Assembly: GCA_022820805.1 (NCBI GenBank)
Contig: JAJEEV010000009.1
Location: 1 to 64,000 of the forward strand
DNA length: 64,000 nucleotides
Reading direction: 5' to 3'
From: Acidimicrobiia bacterium
Lineage (GTDB): Bacteria > Actinomycetota > Acidimicrobiia > Acidimicrobiales > Aldehydirespiratoraceae
Part shown: piece after piece, positions 42,377-50,864 of the stretch
Layout: each line of letters begins with the position of its first letter
How positions within the stretch are numbered: the stretch's first letter is position 1
Translations under genes and position numbers: made by a program
Notes under the pieces: generated by a model
The model's input: the letters and a program-made list of their open reading frames with translations, nothing else
The model's database searches: none
Told to the model about the DNA's origin: nothing

Positions 42377-43576
42377 ATGAAGCTGCCGCCGGCGGGGGCC
42401 GTGCACGACGAGCGGGAGATCGAGGCAGTCGGCGCGGTCATGCGGGACAACCCGACCCTCGACATCGCCGACGCCACCCTCACCCTGGAGGAGCGGGTCG
42501 CGGCCAAGCTGTCCAAGCGGTTCGGGCTGATGGTGAACTCGGGATCGTCGGCGCTGCGCATAGCCATCGACCTGCTCGGCCTCGATCCTGGCGACGAGAT
42601 CATCACCTCGCCGCTCACGTTCTCCACCGACATCGCGCCCATGGTCCAGTCGGGGATAGTGCCGGTGTTCGCCGATGTCACCGCCGACACCTACCAGCTC
42701 GACGCCGACGCGGTCGAGGACATGATCGGGCCCCGCACCAAGGCGATCCTGGCCCCCAACCTGTGCGGAAACTGCCCCGACTGGGACCGGCTGCGAGCGG
42801 TGGCCGACGCCCGTGGGCTGGCGGTGGTGGAGGACTCCTGCGACGTGCTCGACAGCTACCAGCGAGGCCGGCGAACCGGCGAGCGCAGCCACATCGGCGT
42901 CACCAGCTTCGCCCGCTCCCACGCCATGACCGCGGGCGGCACCGGCGGGCTGGTCGGCATCGACGACCCCGACGCCTACGACCTGGGCTTGTCGCTGCGC
43001 CGCTGGGGCCGGCGCAGCGAGTCGTACCTCTACGGCTCGCGCCGGGGCCGGCAGGACCGGTTCTCGGCCCTGGCCGACGGCACGCCGTACGACCTGGTGT
43101 TCGTGTTCGACTCCATCGGCTACAACTTCGAGCCCAACGAGCTCAGCGCGGCGTACGGCCTCGTGCAGCTCGACAAGCTCGAGGGCTTCAACGCCCGCCG
43201 CCGGTCCAACTGGCGCCGCCTGGACGATTTCATGGCGGACCGGCCGGGCGTGACTCCGGGCCGCACCTCCCCCGAGACCGACACCACCTGGATGCGGTTC
43301 TGCTTCGAGATCACCCCCGACGCTGCGTTCACCCGCACCCAGGCCCAGGAGTTCCTGGCCGAGCGGGGAGTGCCGACCCGCATGGTGTGGACCGGCAACA
43401 TCCTGCGCCAGCCCGGCTTCGCGGCCATCGAGCACCGGGCCCCGGCCGGGGGCCTGCCCAACTGCGACCGCATGATGGACAACTCGCTGTCGCTGCCCAT
43501 CCACCACGGCCTCGAGCCCGAGCACATGGACTACATCTGCGAGCAGCTCGACGCCCTCTTCGACCGCTACTCCTAG
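42377..43576 (+). CDS. DegT/DnrJ/EryC1-family PLP protein (RfbH/ColD-like)
   Basis: 399 residues. NSGSSALRIAIDLLGLDPGDEIITSPLTF (about 54-82) and VPVFADVTADTYQLD are typical of sugar aminotransferases of the DegT family. The Schiff-base position lies in SFARSHAMTAGG, where H182 stands where most members have Lys. His at this site is known in RfbH/E1 and ColD sugar 3-dehydratases, which use PMP for deoxygenation instead of transamination, and the LTNSGSS-like N-terminus also resembles RfbH. The true activity, 3-dehydration or other PLP chemistry on a nucleotide sugar, is inferred. ATG 42377 has AGGAG (42365-42369) with a 7-nt spacer. It is alone in its transcription unit. Confidence 0.8.
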   Translation: MKLPPAGAVHDEREIEAVGAVMRDNPTLDIADATLTLEERVAAKLSKRFGLMVNSGSSALRIAIDLLGLDPGDEIITSPLTFSTDIAPMVQSGIVPVFADVTADTYQLDADAVEDMIGPRTKAILAPNLCGNCPDWDRLRAVADARGLAVVEDSCDVLDSYQRGRRTGERSHIGVTSFARSHAMTAGGTGGLVGIDDPDAYDLGLSLRRWGRRSESYLYGSRRGRQDRFSALADGTPYDLVFVFDSIGYNFEPNELSAAYGLVQLDKLEGFNARRRSNWRRLDDFMADRPGVTPGRTSPETDTTWMRFCFEITPDAAFTRTQAQEFLAERGVPTRMVWTGNILRQPGFAAIEHRAPAGGLPNCDRMMDNSLSLPIHHGLEPEHMDYICEQLDALFDRYS

Positions 43577-43614
43577 AGGCTGGGCGGAACCGAGACCCTG
43601 CGGCGAGCCGAGCC

Positions 43615-46197
43615 CTACTCGTGGGCGATGGCGTCGAGGATGTTCATCCGCCCGGCCCGTATCGCGGGCAGGATGGCGGCCAGGAGCCCCGCGATCGCGG
43701 AGATCAGTACGAACACCGCCAGGTCCAGCCACGGCACCGCCACCGTCTGCACGAACGACTCCGGCAGCGCCAGCGTGGTCGCCACCCCGAACACGGTGCC
43801 GACCGTCACCCCGAGCAGACCCCCGAAGACGGCCACGATGAGCGCCTCCCAGTAGATCGAGCGCCGCAGCTGCTTCCGGGTCATGCCCACCGAGCGCAGC
43901 AGGCCGATCTCGTGGATGCGCTCGAACACCGACAGGCTCAAGGTGTTGATGATGCCGATCAGCGCGATGACGAACGACAGGCCGATAAGCACCTGGATCA
44001 CGCGGATCAACGCCGTGAGCTGGGACTCCTGGGCCTGGCGGAACTCGGCCTGGTTCTCGACCTTCACGGTGGGATAGCGGTCGAGCACGCCCTCGATGGC
44101 CGCCCGGCTGCCATCCTGCAGCGCGGCCAGCTCGGCTTCGTCGGCGGCGCTGGCGAGACCGGCGATGCGGGCGCTGGCGAAGGCGAGGTCGTTGCGGTTG
44201 AAGTGGCTGTCCCATAGAGCCCCGTCGATCAGCCAGTTGCCGTAGATGGCTGCGTCCTCGTAGACGGCCACCACGGTGAGGGTCTCGGTCTGGTTGTCGG
44301 GGAAGGTGGCCTCGAGGGTGTCGCCCACGCCGACGCCCAGGCTCGCGGCCGAGTCGCTGTGCAGGGCCAGAGCGGTGAGCGGATCGCCGGCGGCCATGTC
44401 GCCCGAGCTCACCTGGCCGTCGAAGTGGTCGTCGGCCTGGGCCATGTCGGCGGCCACGATGTCTCGGGGCTCGCCGTTCACGCTCAGCCCGCCGAAGGCG
44501 AACTGGACCCGCATCACGCTCTCGATCTCGTCCAGCGCCTCGATCTCGTCGGCCAGTCGGGCGGGGAAGCCGGGCGGGGGACCGAAGCCGGTCTCGGCCG
44601 ACCGGATGAAGTAGTCGGCCTCCACCGCGTTCTCGATGATGTTGACGAACGTCTTCTTGACGGACTCGCCGACCACCGCGGCCAGCCCCATCAGAGCGAG
44701 GCCGATCAGGAGCGCGCCGGCGGTCGAGGCAGTCCGCCGGGGGTTCCGGGCGGCGTTGTCGCGGCCCAAGCGGCCCGGCATGCCGAACAGCGACTTCACC
44801 GGGCGCCCCAGCGCCGACGCCGCCGGCCGGGCGAAGGCCGGGCTCACGGTGTTGATGCCGACGAAGGCGAGCACGGCCCCGATCCCCAGCAGGACGAACG
44901 TAGGAGTGGTGTCCAGCCCGGCGGTCATGCCTGCGGCCAGCGCGACCACCCCGGCCGCGAACACCGTTCCGCCCGCGATCACGCGACGTCGCAAGCTTGT
45001 GGGGTCCAGCCGGAAGTCGTGGGCCAGAGCGGCCACCGGGGAGATCTTGCGGGCCCGGAGCGCGGGCGCGATCGACGAGATCATCGTCACGCCCAGCCCT
45101 ACAAGCAGCGCCAGCCCGACGGTGCGGGGCTGCAGCGTCAGCGGACCCGGTGGGAGCGGGAATCCGATCAGTTCGAGGATGGCCCGCAACACCAGGGCCA
45201 GCACGAGGCCGAGCCCGATCCCGATGATCGTGGCGACGACGCCCACGATGGCCGACTCGGTGATCACCGACCGGCTCACCTGCCTCGGTGTCGCTCCGAT
45301 GGCCCGCCACAGCCCGATCTCGCGCACCCGCTGGCCGAGGATGATCTGGAACGTGTTGTTGATGATGAAGGCGGCCACGAACACCGCGATGAACGCGAAC
45401 ACCAGCAGGATCGTGTTGAAGATGTCGACGACCTGGTTGAAGTCCTCCTCCTGCTCGGCCGCGTCGACCTCCTGAGTGATCACGCGGTAGTCGTCGCCCA
45501 GCTCGGCTTCCAGCCGGTCCTGCACGTCCGACACCTCGGAGCCCGGCGAGACCAGCACACCGATCGCCTGGTAGCCGTCCTCCATGCCGAAGAAGCGCTG
45601 GGCCTCGTCGAGCTCGAAGGCGGCCATGGTCTGGCCCAGGCCGGTGTGGGAGTCGGGGGCCCCGAAGTTGAACACGCCGACCAGCTCGAAGGGCTCGGCC
45701 GTGATAGGACCGTTGACCTCGTAGGTCTCGCCGATGCGAAGACCGTTGCCGGCCGCGGTCGACGTGTCGGTCGCGAACTCGCCGGGCGCGGCGGGCTGTC
45801 TGCCGTCGGTGATGAAGAACGTGCCCGGGTTGAAGCTGAACCCCAGCGCCGGCGGGCCGGGAGGCCTGATCGCGTTGCCTTCGCCGTCGACGATGAACAC
45901 GTTCAGGGCGCCCAGTTCAGGCTGGACCCGGTCCACTCCCTCGACGCCCAACACCTGCTCGCCCACCGCCTCCGGCACCGTCGCCCGGTCGAAGTCGCCG
46001 CCGAAGGACTGGTCCACCCGCACCGTGAGGTCGGTGCCCTGGGCGATGTCCCGCGCGAGTCCCGAGAACGTGGACCGCAGGCTGTCGGTGAGCGTGAAGG
46101 AGCCCACCACGAACATGACGCCCAGCACCACCACGAAAGTGGTGAGCGCGAAGCGGAGCTTCTTGTCGATCAGGCTGCGGAGCGCGAGCTTGAACAT
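43615..46197 (-). CDS. ABC exporter permease, FtsX/MacB type (paralogue A)
   Basis: 860 residues with two FtsX-like modules, each with a large extracytoplasmic loop. The N-terminus MFKLALRSLIDKKLRFALTTFVVVLG is a typical start for this family, and transmembrane helices cluster at about 15-40, 260-390, 430-500 and 740-855. The C-terminus is RMNILDAIAHE. Together with the ATPase two genes upstream it should export or release a lipid, lipoprotein or peptide, or act as a mechanotransmitter; ABC transporters of this type do not span as pumps in the usual way. GGAG lies before the ATG and the gap to the upstream paralogue is 19 bp. Confidence 0.88.
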   Translation of the reverse strand: MFKLALRSLIDKKLRFALTTFVVVLGVMFVVGSFTLTDSLRSTFSGLARDIAQGTDLTVRVDQSFGGDFDRATVPEAVGEQVLGVEGVDRVQPELGALNVFIVDGEGNAIRPPGPPALGFSFNPGTFFITDGRQPAAPGEFATDTSTAAGNGLRIGETYEVNGPITAEPFELVGVFNFGAPDSHTGLGQTMAAFELDEAQRFFGMEDGYQAIGVLVSPGSEVSDVQDRLEAELGDDYRVITQEVDAAEQEEDFNQVVDIFNTILLVFAFIAVFVAAFIINNTFQIILGQRVREIGLWRAIGATPRQVSRSVITESAIVGVVATIIGIGLGLVLALVLRAILELIGFPLPPGPLTLQPRTVGLALLVGLGVTMISSIAPALRARKISPVAALAHDFRLDPTSLRRRVIAGGTVFAAGVVALAAGMTAGLDTTPTFVLLGIGAVLAFVGINTVSPAFARPAASALGRPVKSLFGMPGRLGRDNAARNPRRTASTAGALLIGLALMGLAAVVGESVKKTFVNIIENAVEADYFIRSAETGFGPPPGFPARLADEIEALDEIESVMRVQFAFGGLSVNGEPRDIVAADMAQADDHFDGQVSSGDMAAGDPLTALALHSDSAASLGVGVGDTLEATFPDNQTETLTVVAVYEDAAIYGNWLIDGALWDSHFNRNDLAFASARIAGLASAADEAELAALQDGSRAAIEGVLDRYPTVKVENQAEFRQAQESQLTALIRVIQVLIGLSFVIALIGIINTLSLSVFERIHEIGLLRSVGMTRKQLRRSIYWEALIVAVFGGLLGVTVGTVFGVATTLALPESFVQTVAVPWLDLAVFVLISAIAGLLAAILPAIRAGRMNILDAIAHE

Positions 46198-46216
46198 ACG
46201 GCTCTCCGGCTCGCGG

Positions 46217-48787
46217 TCAGTCCGCGGCGATCGCTTCGAGGACGTTCATGCGGCCCGCCCGGTAGGAGGGGAACACCGCCGCCAGCAGCCCGAAGGCGAC
46301 CGCGACGACGATGAGCAGGACTATCTGCCCGGCCGGTACCGACACCCGGTCGATGACGTCGTCGGGGATGGCAACCGAGAGGGCCACCCCGAAGGCCAGC
46401 CCGAGCACCACTCCGATGATGGCTCCGTAGAGGGCGATGGTGGCCGCCTCCCAGCGGATCACCCGCCGCAGCTGGCGACGGGTCATTCCCACCGCCCTGA
46501 GCAGCCCGATCTCGTGGGTGCGCTCGAACACCGACAGCGTGAGCGTGTTGACGATCCCGAACAGGGCCACCACCAGCGCGAACAGCAGGAACACGTTGAC
46601 CAGCGCCAGCACGGTGTTCAGGTTCGACTCGGCGTTCTCCTGGAACTGCTGGCGGTCCTCCAGGTTGGCCTGGGGGTAGGCGCTGAGCACCTGGTCGATC
46701 AGGGCCTTCGTCGCCTGCGGCTCGGCGCTGTCCGCCTTGACGGCCACCCATTGCTCGAAGGCGTCGGTCGTGATCGTCTGCTGGTACAGCGACTGGTCGA
46801 TCAGCCAGTCGTCCCAGAACGGCGGTTGGGTCTCGGTGAAGACGGCTCCGACCGTCACCGTCATGGTCTCGCCGCCGACCAGCTCAAGCTCGACCGGGTC
46901 CCCGATCGACAGGCCCCAGTCCGCGGCCGCCTCCTTGTTGACGAGCAGCGCGGAGGCCGGGTCGACGGCGCTGGGGGAGCCCTCGGTGACGCCGAGGTTG
47001 GCGACCTCGCCGATTGCGGCCAGGTCGGTGATGGTCATCTCGGTCTGGAGGATCCGGTCCGGCGCGACGGGGCTCGAGATCTGCACGAGGTTCTCGTCCA
47101 GTCCGACCACGGTCCCCACACCCGCCTGCTCGAGGTCTGCGGCCAGGGTCTTGGGCACGCCCGAGAACGACTCGGTGCTGATGATGTAGTCGGCTCTCAC
47201 CGCGCTGCTGAGGCTGTCGGAGAACGTGTCCTTGAGCGACTGGCCGACCACCAGCACCATGGCCACCAGAGCCAGGCCGATGGTCAGAGCCACCGCGGTG
47301 GCCGCCGTCCGGCGGGGGCTGCGGGCCGCGTTGTCGCGGGCCAGCCGGCCCGGAGTGCGCAGGATCCGCGGCAGCGGCCCGGCCAACGCCGACACGACGG
47401 GACCGGCGATCAGCGGGCTGAGCACCGCCACCGCCACGAACACCACCGCGGCCCCGATGCCAAGCGACAGGAGCTGGGCGGTGGTCGAATCGAAGTCGGC
47501 GAACAGTCCCCTGCCGGTGAGGACGAGCCCGATGGCGGCCAGTACGGCACCCAGGATCGGCCGCCAGAGGCGGAGGTGCCCGCCGTCGTCCCCGGTGCTC
47601 TCCTGCAGCCCGGCCACCGGCGACACCCTCGACGCCTTGACTGCGGGGACCAGCGACGCCACCACGGTGAAGCCGACCCCCACCGCGAACGCCCAGGCAA
47701 CGGTGCGCGGCCGCAGCGGCAGCGGGCCGTCGGGCAGGGCGGCGCCGAACGCGTCGAACAGCGCTGCGAGCCCTACGGCGCCGAGCATGCCGAGCCCGAT
47801 GCCCGCGGCGGAGGCGGCCACGCCGATCAACAGCGACTCGATCAGCACCGATCGGCGCACCTGGCGGGGCGTGGCCCCCAGCGCCCGCAGCAGCGACAGC
47901 TCCCGCACCCGCTGGCCGAGCACGATGTTGAAGGTGTTGGAGATTATGAACGTGCTGACGAACAGCACCACGAAGGCGAACGTCAGCAGGATGGTCTGCA
48001 GCGGCCCGATGATGAACTCGAAGAAGTCGCCGAACTCCTCGGCGGCCTCCTCGGAGCTGATCACCTCAGTCCCGGCGGGCAGGATCGCCTCGATGCCGTC
48101 CCGGACGGCCTCGCGGTCGGCGCCGGGCACGGCTCGCAGGTCGATCTCGTTGAACAGGCCCTCGTATCCGAGCACCTCCTGGGCGGTGGCCGTGTCGAAC
48201 ACCGAGAACACCACCCCGGTGCCGGCATCCTCGGGGAACCCGAACTGCATGGTGCCGGTGAGGGTGAAGGTGCGGGGTCCGGTGGGGGTCACCACCTGGT
48301 AGTCGCGGCCCAACTCGAAGTCGTAGTCGGCGAACGTCCCGGCGCCGATAGCGAACTCCGAGTCCCCCTGGGGCCACCGGCCGGAGATCAGGAAGTACTG
48401 CGACAGCGACTCGTCCTCGAGCCAGTTGACGCCCGCTACGGGACCACCGAGGGTGGACACGGCCTCGCCTGAGCCGTCAACGGGGATGACGCCGTCCACG
48501 AAGAAGCGCCCCTCGGCCACTTCCACCCCGTCGACGGCCCGGATGCTGTCCACGAGGCTGTCGGGAACGGGCGGCGCGTTGGCGATCTCACCGAACCCCA
48601 GCGCGCCGCGCACCGTGAAGTCCTTGCCGGTGTTGATGTCCACGCCTATGTCGTCGAAGGTGGAACGCAGCGAGTCGGCGGTCACGAAGGCGGCCACCAC
48701 GAAGGTGACGCCCAGCACGATCGCCACCGCGGTGAGGGCGAAGCGGATCTTGTGGGCCAGGAGCGACTTGAGGGCTAGGCGCAGCAC
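46217..48787 (-). CDS. ABC exporter permease, FtsX/MacB type (paralogue B)
   Basis: 856 residues, near-identical in architecture to the downstream paralogue: MLRLALKSLLAHKIRFALTAVAIVLG start, two FtsX modules and an RMNVLEAIAAD end. The pair clearly arose by tandem duplication and each could supply half of a heterodimeric membrane complex. The GTG start (48787) lies 37 bp after the ATPase stop. Large extracytoplasmic domains (about 50-250 and 520-730) may bind the substrate. Confidence 0.88.
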   Translation of the reverse strand: MLRLALKSLLAHKIRFALTAVAIVLGVTFVVAAFVTADSLRSTFDDIGVDINTGKDFTVRGALGFGEIANAPPVPDSLVDSIRAVDGVEVAEGRFFVDGVIPVDGSGEAVSTLGGPVAGVNWLEDESLSQYFLISGRWPQGDSEFAIGAGTFADYDFELGRDYQVVTPTGPRTFTLTGTMQFGFPEDAGTGVVFSVFDTATAQEVLGYEGLFNEIDLRAVPGADREAVRDGIEAILPAGTEVISSEEAAEEFGDFFEFIIGPLQTILLTFAFVVLFVSTFIISNTFNIVLGQRVRELSLLRALGATPRQVRRSVLIESLLIGVAASAAGIGLGMLGAVGLAALFDAFGAALPDGPLPLRPRTVAWAFAVGVGFTVVASLVPAVKASRVSPVAGLQESTGDDGGHLRLWRPILGAVLAAIGLVLTGRGLFADFDSTTAQLLSLGIGAAVVFVAVAVLSPLIAGPVVSALAGPLPRILRTPGRLARDNAARSPRRTAATAVALTIGLALVAMVLVVGQSLKDTFSDSLSSAVRADYIISTESFSGVPKTLAADLEQAGVGTVVGLDENLVQISSPVAPDRILQTEMTITDLAAIGEVANLGVTEGSPSAVDPASALLVNKEAAADWGLSIGDPVELELVGGETMTVTVGAVFTETQPPFWDDWLIDQSLYQQTITTDAFEQWVAVKADSAEPQATKALIDQVLSAYPQANLEDRQQFQENAESNLNTVLALVNVFLLFALVVALFGIVNTLTLSVFERTHEIGLLRAVGMTRRQLRRVIRWEAATIALYGAIIGVVLGLAFGVALSVAIPDDVIDRVSVPAGQIVLLIVVAVAFGLLAAVFPSYRAGRMNVLEAIAAD

Positions 48788-48824
48788 GTCGGGTCGCGGT
48801 TGTGAGCGGGTCCGGCTACCGGCG

Positions 48825-49574
48825 TCAGGCGCCGAGCCGGGTCATGTGGTCGCGGATGGTCTGGGGTGTCGGGTCGGCCAGCTCGTCCACGATCTTGCCG
48901 TCCACCAGGAACACCACCCGGTCGGCGTAGGAGGCGGCCACCGGGTCGTGGGTGACCATCACGATGGTCTGGCCCATCTCGGTGACGGCGTTGCGCATGA
49001 AGCCGAGGATCTCGGCCGCGGTGTTGGAGTCGACGTTGCCGGTGGGCTCGTCGGCGAAGATGATCTGTGGCCTGCCGGCCAGGGCCCGGGCCACCGCGAC
49101 CCGCTGCTGCTGGCCTCCCGACAGCTCGTTGGGGCGGTGCTTGGTCCGGTCGGAGAGCCCGGTGGCCCCCACCACCTCGTCGATCCAGGCGGTGTCCCCC
49201 GTCTCGCCGGCGAGGTCCATGGGGAGGGTGATGTTCTCGATGGCGGTGAGGGTGGGCACCAGGTTGTAGGCCTGGAAGACGAATCCCACGTTGTCGCGCC
49301 GCAGCAGGGTGAGATCCTTCTCCGACAGCGTGGTCAGGTCGGTGTCACCGATGATCACCTGGCCCGACGTGACGGTGTCGAGGCCGGCCATGCAGTGCAT
49401 CAGCGTGGACTTGCCCGACCCGGACGGTCCCATGATGGCGGTGAAGCGTCCCTCCTCGAAGGCCACGTCGATGGCGTCGAGGGCCCGAACCTCGGTGTCG
49501 CCCGAACCGTAGATCTTGCTGGCGGCCACAGCCCGGGCGGCGGTGGCCAGTGCTTGGGTGGGGGAGGACGTCAC
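48825..49574 (-). CDS. ABC exporter ATP-binding protein (LolD/MacB type)
   Basis: 249 residues with Walker A MGPSGSGKSTLMH, Q-loop FQAYNLVPTL, signature LSGGQQQRVAVARAL, Walker B IIFADEPTGNVDS and switch His VTHDPVAAS. The DEPTGNVDS form is typical of the MacB/LolD/FtsE group. GTG 49574 has AGGAG with a 5-nt spacer. It is the first gene of the three-gene unit and powers the paired FtsX-type permeases. No adaptor (MacA-like) gene is present. Confidence 0.92.
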   Translation of the reverse strand: MTSSPTQALATAARAVAASKIYGSGDTEVRALDAIDVAFEEGRFTAIMGPSGSGKSTLMHCMAGLDTVTSGQVIIGDTDLTTLSEKDLTLLRRDNVGFVFQAYNLVPTLTAIENITLPMDLAGETGDTAWIDEVVGATGLSDRTKHRPNELSGGQQQRVAVARALAGRPQIIFADEPTGNVDSNTAAEILGFMRNAVTEMGQTIVMVTHDPVAASYADRVVFLVDGKIVDELADPTPQTIRDHMTRLGA

Positions 49575-49690
49575 AGGCTCTCCTAGCGCTGGCGGGAAGG
49601 CTCACGCCGGACTCTACGAGCGGGCCAACCCTCCCCAACCGGGGTTTTCCCTTACCTTTCCCTGAGAGCCTGGCGGCGTCGCCGATGGAG

Positions 49691-50863
49691 CTAGGCGCTC
49701 TCGTTCCGCGCGGGTGCTTCGAGGGATTCCTTCAGCTGGGCGAGGAAGCGGCCGCTGGCGCCGCCGTCGATGATGCGGTGGTCGAACGTGGCCGACACCG
49801 TCATGGTCGGCACCTCCACCGCGGCGCCGTCCCGCAGGCGCACCACCGGGCGGGCCAGGCCGAAGGCGGCGATCATGCTGGTGCCCACCGGCAGCATCGG
49901 CGTTCCGGCCAGCAGCCCGACCGCGCCCACATTGTTGACGGTGGCGGTGGGCCCGGTCAGCTCGTCGGGGGCCGCGGTGCGGTCGCGGGCCGCGGCGGCC
50001 AGCCGCAGGACCTCGGCTGACAGCTCCGGCAGGCCGAGCGCGTCGGCGCCCCGCACCACCGGCACCATCAACCCCTCGGGCGTGTCGACGGCCACGCCGA
50101 TGTCGTAGCGCTCGAAGTACTCGATCTCGTCGCCGTCGAGCCGGGCGTTCATCACCGGATGGTCACGCAGTACCGGCACCAGCAGCGCCACCAGCAGGGC
50201 GTCGAGGGGCACCCGCGAGCCGGTGCTTGCGGACGCCGCAGATCGGGCCTCCAGCAGCCTGGTGGCGTCCACGTCCACCATCGACGTGAACTGCGGGACC
50301 TGTATCGACTCGGTCATGTGACGGGCGATGGAGCGGCGGATGGCCGGCAGCCGCTCGCGCCGGCTACCGCCTGCGGACGGGGTCGGCGCGGCTGCGGCGG
50401 CCTCCACGTCGGCGACGGTGATGGAGCCGCCCGATCCGGTGCCGGCCACCGCAGCCAGGTCGATGCCCAGCTCGCGGGCCAGCTTGCGGGCCTTGGGCAC
50501 GGCCTTCACCGAGCCCGGGACGGCCGGCTGGGGCGGAGCCGGCGCGGGGGCCGGGTGCGCAGCAGCAACCGGACCGGCGGCCCCTGTTGCCGGGGCGGCT
50601 TCGGCCTCGGTGGGGACCGCCTCGCCGCGCTCGCCGATCACGATGAGGGTCTCGCCCACTTCGATGACGTCGCCGGGCTCGCCTCCGAGGGCCAGCACCG
50701 TTCCCCGGTAGGGGGTGGTCATCTCCACCACCGACTTGTCGGTCTCGACCGAGCAGATGGGCTGGTCGAGGTCCACGGTGTCGCCTACGGCGACCAGCCA
50801 CTCCACGATCTCGCCCTCGACCATGGTGTCGCCCACCGAAGGGAGCTTGAAGACACTCGCCAT
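49691..50863 (-). CDS. Dihydrolipoamide acyltransferase, E2 of a 2-oxoacid dehydrogenase
   Basis: 390 residues with one lipoyl domain (lipoylated K43 in ETDKSVVEM), an Ala/Pro-rich linker (about 80-118), an E3-binding domain (KARKLARELGIDLAAVAGTG) and a catalytic acyltransferase domain ending in TFDHRIIDGG with H362 and D366. It carries the acyl group from E1 to coenzyme A. The single lipoyl domain and HRIIDGG form fit branched-chain or acetoin/pyruvate complexes. Its ATG begins one base after the E1 stop. No lipoamide dehydrogenase (E3) is nearby. Confidence 0.92.
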   Translation of the reverse strand: MASVFKLPSVGDTMVEGEIVEWLVAVGDTVDLDQPICSVETDKSVVEMTTPYRGTVLALGGEPGDVIEVGETLIVIGERGEAVPTEAEAAPATGAAGPVAAAHPAPAPAPPQPAVPGSVKAVPKARKLARELGIDLAAVAGTGSGGSITVADVEAAAAAPTPSAGGSRRERLPAIRRSIARHMTESIQVPQFTSMVDVDATRLLEARSAASASTGSRVPLDALLVALLVPVLRDHPVMNARLDGDEIEYFERYDIGVAVDTPEGLMVPVVRGADALGLPELSAEVLRLAAAARDRTAAPDELTGPTATVNNVGAVGLLAGTPMLPVGTSMIAAFGLARPVVRLRDGAAVEVPTMTVSATFDHRIIDGGASGRFLAQLKESLEAPARNESA

Positions 50864-50864
50864 G

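Noticed and set aside
42338-45310. Minus-strand open frame of about 990 codons
   Set aside because: It lies in the wrong frame across the DegT-like and FtsX-type genes, whose own frames carry clear homology.
49630-49665. CCCCAACCGGGGTTTTC as a terminator
   Set aside because: The stem is only four pairs, and the T-run is on the plus strand while the genes here run on the minus strand.
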